Below, in pieces: positions 53,414 to 63,158 of a DNA stretch of 64,000 nucleotides. The stretch's first letter is position 1; every line of letters starts with the position of its first letter. Origin of the DNA: Mycobacterium sp. Root135 (lineage in GTDB: Bacteria > Actinomycetota > Actinomycetes > Mycobacteriales > Mycobacteriaceae). Where the stretch lies: assembly GCF_001426545.1 (NCBI RefSeq), contig NZ_LMEZ01000004.1, positions 62,001 through 126,000 on the forward strand, given 5' to 3'. The notes under the pieces are model-generated. The model saw nothing but the letters and a program-made list of their open reading frames with translations, was not told the DNA's origin and searched no databases. Made by a program: the position numbers and the translations under genes.

Positions 53414-56400
53414 TGGAACGTTTCGACCTCCTTGGCGACCTCCCCGCCGCGGCATCCACGACGGTGCTCGAGGCGAGTGCGGGAACGGGTAAGACGTTCG
53501 CCCTGGCCGGATTGGTGACGCGCTACGTCGCCGACGGGGTGGCGACGCTCGACCAGATGCTGCTCATCACCTTCGGCCGGGCGGCCAGCCAGGAGCTGCG
53601 CGACCGCGTCCGCCGCCAGATCACCGACGCGGCAGCGGCTTTCGACGACCCGCCCCCGGTCGGTGACAACGATTTGGTCGACTACCTGGTGACGGGTACC
53701 GAGTCCGAACGTGCCGACCGCAAGCGAAACCTGCGAGATGCGTTGGCGGACTTCGACGCCGCGACGATCGCCACCACCCATCAGTTCTGCCAACTGGTGC
53801 TCAAGTCGCTGGGCGTCGCCGGCGACTCCGACTCTCACGTGACGCTGGTGGAGAGTCTCACCGATCTGGTCACCGAGGTCGTCGACGACCTCTACCTTGC
53901 GCACTTCGGTCAGCAGCGCGACGACCCGGCGCTGAGTTACCCCGACGCGCTGAAGCTCGCGAGGGAGGTCGTCAACAACCCGGCCACCGAGTTGCGGCCA
54001 ATCGATCCGCCGCCGGAGTCGCGGGCCGCAGTCTGCACGAGCTTCGCCAATCACGTTCTCGCCGAACTGGAGACGCGCAAGCGCAGGCTGGGCATCCTGG
54101 GCTACGACGACCTGCTCACCCGGCTCGCGGAGGCCCTCGACGCCGAGGACTCCCCCGCCCGGCTGCGGATGCACCGGCGCTGGCCCATCGTGATGGTCGA
54201 CGAATTCCAGGACACCGACCCCGTCCAGTGGCAGGTGATCGACAGGGCCTTCAGCGGCCGGTCCACCGTCGTCCTCATCGGTGACCCCAAGCAGGCGATC
54301 TACGCCTTCCGCGGCGGCGACATCGTCACCTATCTCAGTGCCGCCGAGACTGCGGGTGCCAAGAAGACCCTCGGCACCAACTGGCGTAGCGACAGTGCGC
54401 TCGTCGACCGGCTGCAGGCCGTGCTGAGGGGCGCAGAGCTCGGCGACCCCGCGATCGTCGTGCACGACGTGGACGCGCACAACAAGGGGTGCCGACTGGT
54501 CGGCGCACCCAACGTCGAACCGTTCCGCCTGCGGGTCGTCGAGCGAACCACGTTCGGGCGCAGGGGAACCCAGAACGTGTCGATCAACGACCTGCGCCAG
54601 CACATCGGCAAGGACCTCGCCGGAGACATCGGTGCGCTGCTCGCCAGCGGAGCCACGTTCGACGGCCGGCCGGTGCAGGCGGGTGACGTCGCGATCATCG
54701 TCGAGACGCACAAGGACGCCAGGATCTGTCAGCTCGCACTGGGCCGGGCCGGGATCCCGGCGGTCTATACCGGCGACTCCGACATCTTCGCCTCCCAAGC
54801 CGCCGACGACTGGCTGTCATTGTTGGAGGCGTTCGACCAGCCGCACCGCGCCGGGGTGGTGCGCGCCGCCGCGGCGACGATGTTCTTCGGCAAGACCGCA
54901 GAGGACCTGGTCGACGGCGGCGACGACCTCACCGACGAGATCGCGGAGACGTTGCGGGAGTGGGCCGGACACGCTCGCGAACGCGGGGTCGCGGCGATCT
55001 TCGAAGCCGCCCAGCTGCGCGGCATGCTCAAACGCGTGCTGTCCTGGCGTGACGGTGAACGGCACATGACCGACCTGGCGCACATGACGCAGCTGCTGCA
55101 GGACGTGGCGCATCGGGAGCACCATTCGCTGCCCGCCCTGCGCGACTGGTTGCGCACCGAGCGCGACGACCGCGGCGGGACGGCGGAGCGCAACCGGCGA
55201 CTGGACAGCGACGCCGCGGCCGTCCAGATCATGACGGTGTGGGTGAGCAAGGGGCTGCAATACCCCATCGTGTACCTGCCGTTCGCGTTCAACCGCTGGG
55301 TGCCCGAACGCGACCTGATCCTGTTCCACGACGGGCCGACCCGCTGCCTGCACATCGGCGGCAAGGAAAGCCCCGACTACCGCGACGTCGAACGCCTGGG
55401 TCGCGAGGAGTCCGCCGGCGACGACAGCCGGCTGACCTACGTCGCGATGACGAGGGCGCAGTCCCAGGTGGTGGCGTGGTGGGCGCCTGCCAACGACGAA
55501 CCCAACGGTGGACTGTCGCGGCTGCTGCGCGGCAGGCAACCCGGCGACGCGGCGGTGCCCAACCGGTGCGTGCCGAGCAAGATCACCGACGACGACGCCC
55601 TCGCGCGCCTGCGCCAGTGGGAGGCCGCCGGTGGACCGGTGCTCGAGCAGTCGGTCCTCACCCCGGCACCGCGACCGCCCGCCGAGCCGGTGCCGACGGG
55701 CCTGGACGCCAGGCACTTTCACCGGTCCATCGACACCACCTGGCGTCGCACCTCCTACTCCGGGCTGATCCGGGTGGCCGAGACGTCGGGCGTCAGCAGC
55801 GAACCGGAGGTCGTCGCGCTCGACGACGAGGTCGGCGAGCTTCCGTTGCTGCAACCCTCGACCGGACCCGCGTTGCCGTCTCCGATGGCCGACCTGCCCA
55901 AGGGCGCGAAGTTCGGCACCCTGATGCACGCGGTGCTGGAGACCGCCGATCCGTTCGCGGCCGATCTCGCCGCCGAACTGGAGGCCCAGATCGTCGAGCA
56001 TTCGGTGTGGTGGCCGGTGGACGTGCCCGCCGCCGACCTGGCAGCCGCACTGGTGCCGATGAACGACACCCCGCTGGGTCCGCTGGCCGGAAATCTGACG
56101 CTGCGCCAGATCGGTCTGCGGGACCGCCTGCGGGAGTTGGACTTCGAGTTCCCATTGGCAGGAGGTGACCTGGGCGCGACGGCGCCACGGATACACCTGC
56201 GCGACGTCGGCGACCTGGTCGCCGAGCACCTGCCCGAGGACGACCCGCTGGCCGGCTACGCCGAGCGGCTCACCGGTGACGCCCTCGGCAACCAACCGCT
56301 GCGCGGGTACCTCAACGGCTCAGTCGACGCGGTGCTGCGCATCCCCTCCCCCGATGGTCATCGCTACGTGGTAGTCGACTACAAGTCGAACTGGCTGGGC

Positions 56401-56712
56401 GACGGGGACGGCTCGTTGACGTCGGCGGACTACGAACGCGCGCGCTTGGTCGAGGCGATGCTGCACTCCGACTACCCGCTGCAGGCCCTGCTGTACAGCG
56501 TTGTGCTGCATCGCTTTCTGCGGTGGCGGCAGCCCGGCTACTCACCGGAGGAACACCTGGGCGGAGTGCTGTACCTCTTCGTCCGCGGCATGTGCGGTGC
56601 GGACACCCCGGTCGTCGACGGGCATCCGGCGGGGGTCTTCGACTGGCAGCCGCCGGCGTCACTGGTGGTGGCCATGTCCGAACTGCTCGACGAGGGGACG
56701 GTGACCGCATGA
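53413..56712 (+). CDS. recB: Exodeoxyribonuclease V subunit beta, RecB
   Basis: The 1099-residue helicase-nuclease has Walker A EASAGTGKTFALAGL near residue 20, Walker B VMVDEFQDTDPVQW, motif III GDPKQAIYAFRGGD, motif V-VI regions TVWVSKGLQYPIVYLP and TYVAMTRAQSQ, and a C-terminal RecB nuclease with GTLMHAVLE and YVVVDYKSN (the Asp-x-Lys catalytic pair). It is the 3'-5' motor and nuclease. ATG 53413 overlaps the recC stop by one base; a frame that continues upstream is internal to recC. Its end overlaps recD by 4 bases (ATGA). Confidence 0.97.
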   Translation: MERFDLLGDLPAAASTTVLEASAGTGKTFALAGLVTRYVADGVATLDQMLLITFGRAASQELRDRVRRQITDAAAAFDDPPPVGDNDLVDYLVTGTESERADRKRNLRDALADFDAATIATTHQFCQLVLKSLGVAGDSDSHVTLVESLTDLVTEVVDDLYLAHFGQQRDDPALSYPDALKLAREVVNNPATELRPIDPPPESRAAVCTSFANHVLAELETRKRRLGILGYDDLLTRLAEALDAEDSPARLRMHRRWPIVMVDEFQDTDPVQWQVIDRAFSGRSTVVLIGDPKQAIYAFRGGDIVTYLSAAETAGAKKTLGTNWRSDSALVDRLQAVLRGAELGDPAIVVHDVDAHNKGCRLVGAPNVEPFRLRVVERTTFGRRGTQNVSINDLRQHIGKDLAGDIGALLASGATFDGRPVQAGDVAIIVETHKDARICQLALGRAGIPAVYTGDSDIFASQAADDWLSLLEAFDQPHRAGVVRAAAATMFFGKTAEDLVDGGDDLTDEIAETLREWAGHARERGVAAIFEAAQLRGMLKRVLSWRDGERHMTDLAHMTQLLQDVAHREHHSLPALRDWLRTERDDRGGTAERNRRLDSDAAAVQIMTVWVSKGLQYPIVYLPFAFNRWVPERDLILFHDGPTRCLHIGGKESPDYRDVERLGREESAGDDSRLTYVAMTRAQSQVVAWWAPANDEPNGGLSRLLRGRQPGDAAVPNRCVPSKITDDDALARLRQWEAAGGPVLEQSVLTPAPRPPAEPVPTGLDARHFHRSIDTTWRRTSYSGLIRVAETSGVSSEPEVVALDDEVGELPLLQPSTGPALPSPMADLPKGAKFGTLMHAVLETADPFAADLAAELEAQIVEHSVWWPVDVPAADLAAALVPMNDTPLGPLAGNLTLRQIGLRDRLRELDFEFPLAGGDLGATAPRIHLRDVGDLVAEHLPEDDPLAGYAERLTGDALGNQPLRGYLNGSVDAVLRIPSPDGHRYVVVDYKSNWLGDGDGSLTSADYERARLVEAMLHSDYPLQALLYSVVLHRFLRWRQPGYSPEEHLGGVLYLFVRGMCGADTPVVDGHPAGVFDWQPPASLVVAMSELLDEGTVTA

Positions 56713-58445
56713 CCTCGGTCGAACCGGTCGACACCGCCACCTGGCGGCGGGCCGTCGGCGCCACCGGCCTGTTGGCGGTGTTCAACGAGGCGGCGGTGAT
56801 CGACGCCGCCGACGTGCTGGTCGCCCAGCGGCTCAGCGCGTTGGCCAAGGAGGACGACGAGCGCGTGATGCTCGCCCTCGCCCTGGTGGTGCGTGGGTTG
56901 CGGGCCGGGTCGGTGTGCCTGGACCTGCGGTCGGTCGAGGCTCAGGTCGACGTCGCGGACCTGCCGTGGCCTGCGGTCGACGGCTGGTTGGCGGCGGTGT
57001 GGGCCAGCCCGCTGCTGGAGGCGCCGCACGCGCTGCGCCGCCAGGAGCACCTGCTGTACCTGGACCGGTACTGGCGCGAGGAGGAGCAGGTCGCCGACGA
57101 CCTGCGGGCGATGGTGTCGCGTGGCGCGGTGGTGTCGGCGGCCGACGTCGAGCGCCTCTTCCCCGTCGGTTACGAGGAGCAGCGCGACGCCGCCGAAATC
57201 GCGCTGTCGCAACGGGTCACGGTGCTGACCGGCGGCCCCGGCACCGGAAAGACCACCACGGTCGCGCGGCTGCTGGCCCTCTTCGCCGGGCAGGCGGCGT
57301 CGGGAGCGCGGCTGCGGATCGCGCTTGCCGCGCCAACCGGTAAGGCGGCCGCCCGACTCCAGGAGGCCGTTCGCCAGGAGATCGACAAGTTGGACCTCGT
57401 CGACCAACGGCGGCTCTCGGGGTTGCAGGCGACGACGCTGCACCGCCTGCTGGGCAGCCGGCCCGACAGTTCGTCGCGGTTTCGGCACCACCGCGGCAAC
57501 CGTCTGCCGCACGACGTCATCGTGGTCGACGAGACGTCGATGGTGTCGTTGACGATGATGGCCCGACTCCTGGAAGCCGTGCGTCCGCAGTCCCGGCTGT
57601 TGTTGGTCGGCGACCCTGACCAGTTGGCCTCGGTCGACGCCGGGGCCGTCCTCGCCGACCTGGTCGACGGTCTCGGCGCGGGCACGGGGTCACCGGTGGT
57701 CGCGCTGCGGACGTCGCACCGCTTTGGCGAGTCGATCGGGGCGCTGGCGTCGGCGATCCGTGACGGTGACGCCGACGCGGCGATCGAGGTGCTCGCCGCG
57801 GGCGGTGACCACGTCGAGTGGATCGTCGACGACGACCCGTCCGCCGGGCTGCGGAAAGTCGTTCTGCCGCAAGCCCTTGCGCTACGACAGGCCGCCATCC
57901 TCGGCGACGCCAAGACGGCGCTGGAGATCCTCGACGAGCATCGGCTGCTGTGCGCCCACCGCCGCGGACCGCACGGTGTGCAGCATTGGAATCACCAGGT
58001 CGAGCGGTGGCTCACCGAGTCGACCGGCGAGCCGATTTGGTCGGACTGGTACGCGGGCAGGCCGGTCTTGGTGACGGCCAACGACTACGGGTTGGGTCTG
58101 TACAACGGCGACACCGGGGTGACGGTGAACGGGCCCGACGGGTTGCGCGCCGCGATCGCAGGCGCCGGCGAACCGCGGGCCTTCGCCACCAGTCGACTGC
58201 CCGACCTGGAGACGATGTACGCGATGACGATCCACAAGAGTCAGGGCTCGCAGGCCGCGGAGGTGACGGTGCTGATGCCGCCCGTCGACTCCCGCCTGCT
58301 GACCAGGGAGCTGTTCTACACCGCGGTGACCCGAGCCAAGTCCAAGGTTCGGGTGGTGGGGTCCGCCGACGAGGTGCGGGCGGCAATCGAGAAGCGCGCG
58401 GTCCGGGCGACGGGATTGGCTCTGCGGCTTCGCGATTCCGGCTAG
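56709..58445 (+). CDS. recD: Exodeoxyribonuclease V subunit alpha, RecD
   Basis: The 578-residue SF1B helicase has Walker A TGGPGTGKTTTVARLL near residue 170, ALAAPTGKAAARLQEAV (motif Ia), VIVVDETSMVSL (Walker B), LVGDPDQLASVDAGAVLAD (motif III), MTIHKSQGSQ (motif V) and FYTAVTRAKSKV (motif VI). It is the 5'-3' motor of RecBCD. ATG 56709 gives the ATGA overlap with recB. It converges on the monooxygenase gene with a 4-base overlap of coding ends. Confidence 0.97.
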   Translation: MTSVEPVDTATWRRAVGATGLLAVFNEAAVIDAADVLVAQRLSALAKEDDERVMLALALVVRGLRAGSVCLDLRSVEAQVDVADLPWPAVDGWLAAVWASPLLEAPHALRRQEHLLYLDRYWREEEQVADDLRAMVSRGAVVSAADVERLFPVGYEEQRDAAEIALSQRVTVLTGGPGTGKTTTVARLLALFAGQAASGARLRIALAAPTGKAAARLQEAVRQEIDKLDLVDQRRLSGLQATTLHRLLGSRPDSSSRFRHHRGNRLPHDVIVVDETSMVSLTMMARLLEAVRPQSRLLLVGDPDQLASVDAGAVLADLVDGLGAGTGSPVVALRTSHRFGESIGALASAIRDGDADAAIEVLAAGGDHVEWIVDDDPSAGLRKVVLPQALALRQAAILGDAKTALEILDEHRLLCAHRRGPHGVQHWNHQVERWLTESTGEPIWSDWYAGRPVLVTANDYGLGLYNGDTGVTVNGPDGLRAAIAGAGEPRAFATSRLPDLETMYAMTIHKSQGSQAAEVTVLMPPVDSRLLTRELFYTAVTRAKSKVRVVGSADEVRAAIEKRAVRATGLALRLRDSG

Positions 58446-59671
58446 ACCCCCGAGGCGCTCGCGATCCGAAGGTCGTCGTCGGCCAGCGACAGGTCGGTGG
58501 CGGCCGTCCGTAGCTGGCCCTGAAGCAGATCCACGAGGCCAAGGCGCTGCAGCCACGGCACCGTCACCAGCTTGGCGTTGCGGCGCAGCAGCTGGCCGGG
58601 CGTCCGCGAGATCACCGACGAGTCGCTCCGCAAGGCCAGGTCCTGATTCTTCTGCACGTAGTCGCGCAGCCGGCGTTCGTAGACTGCGAACGCCGCCTCC
58701 GGCCGGTCGGCGCGGACGAGTTCACTTGCCAGCACGTAGGCGCCTGCGATGGCGATGCTGGTGCCCTGCCCGGACAGGAACGCCGGTGCGTACGCGGCGT
58801 CGCCGACCAGCGCCACCCGGCCCGAGCTCCAGCCGTCCATCCGAACCTGGCTGACGGTGTCGAAGTAGAGGTCCTCGGCGGCTGCCATCGTGTCGACGAC
58901 CTCGCCTGTGCGCCAACGATCTTCGGCGAACGCCTCGCGCACCGCGGCGAGGACGGCGTTTTCGTCGTGCCGGTCCACGGTGCCCGGCTCGGGGTGGACG
59001 AACGCCAGGAACGCCCGGGTCGGACCGCCGTCGGCCGGACGCTCGACCATCGCGGTGCGGCCCGCGTGTGAGTGCATGAAGCCCTGCCCCGGCGTGAACA
59101 TCTCGCCGGGAAGGTCCCAGATCGCCGCGTACGGGCCCAGATGGCGGACGAATTGCGACTCGTCTCCGAAGGTGAGTCGACGGACGTTGGAGTGGATGCC
59201 GTCGGCGCCGACGACCACGTCGACGGTCTGGGGCTGGCCGTGCCGGAAGGTGACGTCGACCCCGTCGTCGTTTTGGGTCAGGCTCTCGATCGAATCGTCG
59301 AAGACGTAGGTCACCCGGTCTTTGGTGGCGGCGTAGAGGATCTCGCCAAGCGCGCCGCGGGTGATTTCCACGTCGCCCGCCGCTGAGCTGTTGAGCAGGC
59401 TGCCGAAGTCCAGCGTGCACAGACGACGTCCGCCGGGGGTCAGCAGCTGGACCGGGACGTGACGGTAGTGCGCCGCGACCAGCTGGCGGTGCAGGCCCAT
59501 GCGACGGACGACGTCGACCGCGGTGCCACGGACGTCCACCGGGTAGCCGCTGGTGCGCAGGTGTTCGGCACGCTCGACGACCGTGACGTCCCACCCGGCT
59601 TCGGCCAGCCAGTAGGCGAGGACGGGTCCGGCGATGCTCGCTCCGGAGATCAGGGCGCTGCGTGTGGTCAT
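58442..59671 (-). CDS. FAD-dependent monooxygenase (group A, PHBH fold)
   Basis: The 409-residue protein has the FAD motif ALISGASIAGPVLAYWLAEAGW, VVVGADGIHSNVRR (the DG region), and GRVALVGDAAYAPAFLSGQG (the GD motif). These mark aromatic-ring or antibiotic hydroxylases such as tetracycline/rifamycin monooxygenase relatives; substrate unknown. GAGGA precedes ATG 59671. It is divergent from a TetR regulator and a palindrome lies between them, so repression by that TetR is likely. Confidence 0.9.
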   Translation of the reverse strand: MTTRSALISGASIAGPVLAYWLAEAGWDVTVVERAEHLRTSGYPVDVRGTAVDVVRRMGLHRQLVAAHYRHVPVQLLTPGGRRLCTLDFGSLLNSSAAGDVEITRGALGEILYAATKDRVTYVFDDSIESLTQNDDGVDVTFRHGQPQTVDVVVGADGIHSNVRRLTFGDESQFVRHLGPYAAIWDLPGEMFTPGQGFMHSHAGRTAMVERPADGGPTRAFLAFVHPEPGTVDRHDENAVLAAVREAFAEDRWRTGEVVDTMAAAEDLYFDTVSQVRMDGWSSGRVALVGDAAYAPAFLSGQGTSIAIAGAYVLASELVRADRPEAAFAVYERRLRDYVQKNQDLALRSDSSVISRTPGQLLRRNAKLVTVPWLQRLGLVDLLQGQLRTAATDLSLADDDLRIASASGV

Positions 59672-59706
59672 GGGAAGTCCTCTGAGCTTTAGCTACATGA
59701 GTGTTG

Positions 59707-59734
59707 CTTATCGACGGTAGACGCCCGCGATAAG
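59707..59734. promoter_or_regulatory. Candidate TetR operator
   Basis: A perfect 7-bp inverted repeat CTTATCG-N14-CGATAAG lies in the 71-base gap between the divergent monooxygenase and TetR genes. Position and symmetry suit a TetR-family site controlling both. Confidence 0.55.
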
Positions 59735-59742
59735 ATACGCAA

Positions 59743-60354
59743 ATGTCCTCTAAGGCACCGTCCGCCAAAGCGCAGGGGCTGCGCAGACGCGGAGCCGCCC
59801 TCGAAACCGCGATCCTGGACGCGGGATGGGATCAGCTCCTCGACGGCGGCTACGAGCGCTTCACCATCGAGTCGGTGGCCGAACGTTCGTCGTCGGCCCG
59901 CTCGGTGCTGTACCGGCGATGGCCGTCCCGGCTGGACCTGCTCAAGGCGGTCATCCACCACCGCGGCGCGATCGACTCGATCTCCACCCCGGACACCGGC
60001 AGCCTGCGCGGCGACGTGCTGGCGACGCTGACCGAATTCAACGAAAGACGTTCGCGCATAATCGGTCTGATCGCCGCGCGACTCGGTGCGTTCTACGACG
60101 AGGCAGGCGGGTCGCCACGGGAGATTCGCGCGTGGTTCGTGCCGGACGGCCCGTCGGTGATGGACACCGTGCTCGAGCGCGCCGTCACCCGCGGTGACAT
60201 CGCCGCGATGCCGTCACCGCGCATCGTCATGCTGCCGGTCGACCTGCTCCGGCACGAACTGTTCATGACGATGACGGCGGCAAAGCCGGAGACCATCGTC
60301 GAGATCGTCGACGACGTGTTCCTGCCGCTGGCAACACAGTTCGGTGCGAACTAG
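59743..60354 (+). CDS. TetR/AcrR-family transcriptional regulator
   Basis: The 203-residue protein has the N-terminal helix-turn-helix (AILDAGWDQLLDGGYERFTI, then SVAERSSSARSVLYRRWPSR) and a C-terminal ligand domain of TetR_C type with HRGAIDSISTPDTGSLRGDV. The start is ATG 59743, right after the candidate operator. It probably represses itself and the divergent FAD monooxygenase; ligand unknown. Confidence 0.93.
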   Translation: MSSKAPSAKAQGLRRRGAALETAILDAGWDQLLDGGYERFTIESVAERSSSARSVLYRRWPSRLDLLKAVIHHRGAIDSISTPDTGSLRGDVLATLTEFNERRSRIIGLIAARLGAFYDEAGGSPREIRAWFVPDGPSVMDTVLERAVTRGDIAAMPSPRIVMLPVDLLRHELFMTMTAAKPETIVEIVDDVFLPLATQFGAN

Positions 60355-60364
60355 CGAATTCGAC

Positions 60365-60658
60365 CTAGCGGAGCAGCGGATGGTCCGCCAGCCAGCGCTC
60401 CTCGACCCGCTTGACGCGATGATGCTCCAACGTGATGAGAATTGCGCCCGCGGTGACGAGTGCACCGGCGATGAAGCCAAGTGGCAGTTGCCATTCGGGA
60501 CGGTTGTACGCCGTCGCCGCCAGGAACCCCGCGATCGTGGCGGTGCCGAGCATGATGAGTATGAGTCCTGGCAACCAGAGCGTGTCGATGAACGACTCAC
60601 CGGCATGCGGCTGGGTCGTGCGGCAATGGTCGGTGGGATCTCGATGGGCACCCTTCAT
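60365..60658 (-). CDS. Small two-helix membrane protein
   Basis: The 97-residue product has a polar start (MKGAHRDPTDHCRTTQPHAG), two membrane helices (LPGLILIMLGTATIAGFLA and LGFIAGALVTAGAILITL) and a basic tail ending HPLLR. ATG 60658 was chosen because AAGGAG lies 6 bases upstream. I do not recognise the family. It converges on the TetR gene. Confidence 0.75.
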   Translation of the reverse strand: MKGAHRDPTDHCRTTQPHAGESFIDTLWLPGLILIMLGTATIAGFLAATAYNRPEWQLPLGFIAGALVTAGAILITLEHHRVKRVEERWLADHPLLR

Positions 60659-60768
60659 CTGCATCTCCTTCCAGGGGAGATGCCCCATCGTACGCCGATT
60701 GTGAGCTGGGTCACAGTGCCACGGTCGGGACTAAAGTCGGGGCGATCGTACGGAGCCAAGGGGGCGCG

Positions 60769-61101
60769 ATGACCGAGCTGACGGACAAGACCGGAGCACC
60801 GGTCCAGATCGCTCGTGCGGGGCACACGTTCACCCTCGAGGTCGAGGGCGAGGGCGCCGGCCTGGCTCGCTTCGTGGAGCGCGACGACCACCGGGTGTTC
60901 GTGCACACCGAGGTCGAGCCAGCCTTCGAGGGCCGTGGCCTGGCGACGATGCTGATCGCCAGGGCAAGCGCCGCGACCCGGGCCGACGGCAGGCGCATCG
61001 TCGCGCTGTGTCCGATGGTCGCCGCCTACCTCAAGAAGCACCACGACTTCGACGACATCGTCGACCGCCCGACGCGCGAGATCATCGACTCACTGCGGTA
61101 G
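60769..61101 (+). CDS. GNAT-family N-acetyltransferase (YjdJ-like, short form)
   Basis: The 110-residue protein is of the short GNAT_acetyltran-like type. It has a beta-strand start (TFTLEVEGEGAGLARFVERD), VFVHTEVEPAFEGRGLATML, which carries the acetyl-CoA motif (R/Q-x-x-G-x-G/A form FEGRGLA), and a C-terminal motif with CPMVAAYLKKH. AAGGGGGCG precedes ATG 60769. Substrate unknown. It is divergent from the small membrane-protein gene. Confidence 0.87.
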   Translation: MTELTDKTGAPVQIARAGHTFTLEVEGEGAGLARFVERDDHRVFVHTEVEPAFEGRGLATMLIARASAATRADGRRIVALCPMVAAYLKKHHDFDDIVDRPTREIIDSLR

Positions 61102-61113
61102 CGAGCGATCCGC

Positions 61114-61341
61114 TCAGACGCAGATGTTCGCGAAGTACATGCCGGGCATGGAGCACAGCTCGTATCCGCCGTAGGCGGCGTACGGCGACGGCGTCACAGC
61201 GTCGGTCTGGCTGCTGGTGCCCTGCACCGACGGCGCGCTGGGATCGGTGGGTGCGGCGTTGGCGACGCCGGCGCCCAAGGGTCCGAGCGCCAGAACGCCC
61301 GCTGCGGCGATTCCAACTGCAATGGCCTTGAGATCGATCAT
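61114..61341 (-). CDS. Small exported protein, mycobacterial type
   Basis: The 75-residue product has a signal peptide (MIDLKAIAVGIAAAGVLALG, cleavage near NAAP) and a mature part of about 45 residues with two Cys in YELCSMPGMYFANICV at the very end. It resembles other mycobacterial small secreted proteins of unknown function. ATG 61341 follows GGGGTG; longer starts are unlikely because they would displace the signal peptide. It converges on the GNAT gene. Confidence 0.78.
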   Translation of the reverse strand: MIDLKAIAVGIAAAGVLALGPLGAGVANAAPTDPSAPSVQGTSSQTDAVTPSPYAAYGGYELCSMPGMYFANICV

Positions 61342-61437
61342 GGTGCACCCCGTTGCTCGAAGAGAACTACCGAGCACAACTAACCATATGTCGGATCTAT
61401 TCCGCGAGACAGATGTGACCACCGCCACCGCGGCTCG

Positions 61438-61854
61438 TCAAACCCTGGCGCGGACGATTCTCTCGACGCGCCGGGCGGCCTCCACGACGTCCTCGTGTTC
61501 CCAGATCCGCACGCTGACCCAACCGGCCTCGGCCAGCCGACCGTCGGTGTCGCGGTCGCGTTTCCGGTTGCCCTCGACCTTGTCGGCCCAGAACGTGGCG
61601 TTGGCCGACGCGACGGTGTGATGCTCGGGGCAGCCATGCCAGAAGCAACCGTCGAGGAACACCGCGACCTTGGCTCGCGTGAACACCAAATCGGCCGTCC
61701 GCCGCACCCCAGCCAGCGGTTTCGCCGACACCCGGTAGCGCAACCCCCTGGCGTGCACCGCCGAGCGCAGCGCCAGCTCCGGCTTGGTGTCGCGGCTCTT
61801 GTTGGACCGCATGCGCGCCCGCGCCTCGGGTGAGGACGCCCAGGACTCGGCCAT
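61438..61854 (-). CDS. vsr: Very short patch repair endonuclease Vsr
   Basis: The 138-residue protein matches Vsr: N-terminal MRSNKSRDTKPELALRSAVH, RRTADLVFTRAKVAVFLDGCFWHGCPEH with the catalytic Asp55 and zinc-binding Cys/His residues, and WADKVEGNRKRDRD. It nicks next to T:G mismatches that arise from deaminated 5-methylcytosine. Vsr usually accompanies a C5 methyltransferase, and two lie divergently just upstream. GGAGGC lies directly before ATG 61854. Confidence 0.95.
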   Translation of the reverse strand: MAESWASSPEARARMRSNKSRDTKPELALRSAVHARGLRYRVSAKPLAGVRRTADLVFTRAKVAVFLDGCFWHGCPEHHTVASANATFWADKVEGNRKRDRDTDGRLAEAGWVSVRIWEHEDVVEAARRVERIVRARV

Positions 61855-61895
61855 GCCTCCACACTATTGGCGAACTCGCTGCATACGATCGGCAG

Positions 61896-63158
61896 GTGAG
61901 CACCATCGCCGACGTCGCGCATGACGTCGGGCTCGAGCGCTTCCGGACCCGCAACGGCAGCTATGAACGGGTGCTGTCCCGGCGCGACGGCAGGCCAGTC
62001 GCCAGCGTGATGGCCGGCTATCGCGGCACGGAGACCAGGGCGACGTGTGCCGACGAGGCCGAGCGCGCCTGGTTGCAAAGCAGCGTCGCACCGCCCTTCG
62101 GCTCCGCCAGGACGTCGTTGCGCGTCGTCGACCTGTTCTCCGGCTGCGGCGGCTTGTCCATCGGATTGGCCGAGGCGGCGCGCGCGCTGAACCGCTGGTT
62201 CGACCCGGTGCTCGCCGTCGACGTCGATGCGGTGGCCGCGCAGACCTACGCCGCCAACTTCCCGTCGGCCACCACACTCACCCAGGACGTGGAGGCCGTG
62301 TTCCCCGGACGCGTCGGCGCCCGGCTGAACCCGGCCGAACGCCTACTGGCCAAGCGGCACTCCGACGTCGACGTGCTGGTCGGCGGACCGCCGTGTCAGG
62401 GGCACAGCGACTTCAACAACCGCACCCGCCACTCCGACGACAAGAACGAGTTGTACCGCACCATGGTCAGGGCGGCCGAAGTGCTTACCCCGCAACACAT
62501 TCTGATCGAGAACGTCCCGGGAGCCGTCAACGACCGCAGGGCAGTCGTGCAGCGCACCGCCGACGCCCTCGTCGCACTCGGGTATCACGTCTCCGTCGGG
62601 GTGGTCGACCTCAGCGAGATCGGCGTCCCCCAACGCCGACGACGACTGGTCTTGATGGCGAGCCTGACGCACTCGGTGACCGTCGCCGAGGTCACCGATC
62701 GTCATCGCAGAGAGGGCCGTTCGGTGGCGTGGGCCTTCCAGGACCTCGAATCGGTTCCGGAGTCGGGCCGGCTGGTCGACGAGGCCGCCCGCTCGGCACC
62801 GGCGACGCGCCAGCGCATCGACTATCTCTTCGAGAACGGCGACTTCGACCTGCCCGACCGGCAGCGTCCGGCATGCCACGCCTCGGGCGGTCACAGCTAC
62901 AAGGCCATCTACGGCCGGTTGGCGTGGGACCGGCCGTCGCAGACCATCACCACCGGCTTCTACAGCATGTGCATGGGACGCTACGTGCACCCCAGCCGGC
63001 GTCGGACCATCACCGCGCACGAAGCCGCACGGCTGCAATACATTCCGGACTGGTTCTCCTTCGACGGTGTCACGCGTCGCACCGCCCTGGCCCGCATGAT
63101 CGGCAACGCAGTGCCCTCGCGCCTGAGCTATGCCGTCGCGGTCGAATGGCTGCGGTGA
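61896..63158 (+). CDS. DNA (cytosine-5) methyltransferase, with N-terminal extension
   Basis: The 420-residue enzyme has an extra N-terminal part of about 75 residues, then motif I (VVDLFSGCGGLSIGL, 77-91), motif IV (GGPPCQGHSDF with the catalytic Cys167), motif VI (ENVPG, 205-209), motif VIII (QRRRRL), a recognition region of about 100 residues, and motifs IX-X (GNAVPSRLSYAVAVEWL). GTG 61896 gives a 41-base gap to the divergent vsr. It ends in a GTGA overlap with a second methyltransferase. Target sequence unknown. Confidence 0.93.
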   Translation: MSTIADVAHDVGLERFRTRNGSYERVLSRRDGRPVASVMAGYRGTETRATCADEAERAWLQSSVAPPFGSARTSLRVVDLFSGCGGLSIGLAEAARALNRWFDPVLAVDVDAVAAQTYAANFPSATTLTQDVEAVFPGRVGARLNPAERLLAKRHSDVDVLVGGPPCQGHSDFNNRTRHSDDKNELYRTMVRAAEVLTPQHILIENVPGAVNDRRAVVQRTADALVALGYHVSVGVVDLSEIGVPQRRRRLVLMASLTHSVTVAEVTDRHRREGRSVAWAFQDLESVPESGRLVDEAARSAPATRQRIDYLFENGDFDLPDRQRPACHASGGHSYKAIYGRLAWDRPSQTITTGFYSMCMGRYVHPSRRRTITAHEAARLQYIPDWFSFDGVTRRTALARMIGNAVPSRLSYAVAVEWLR

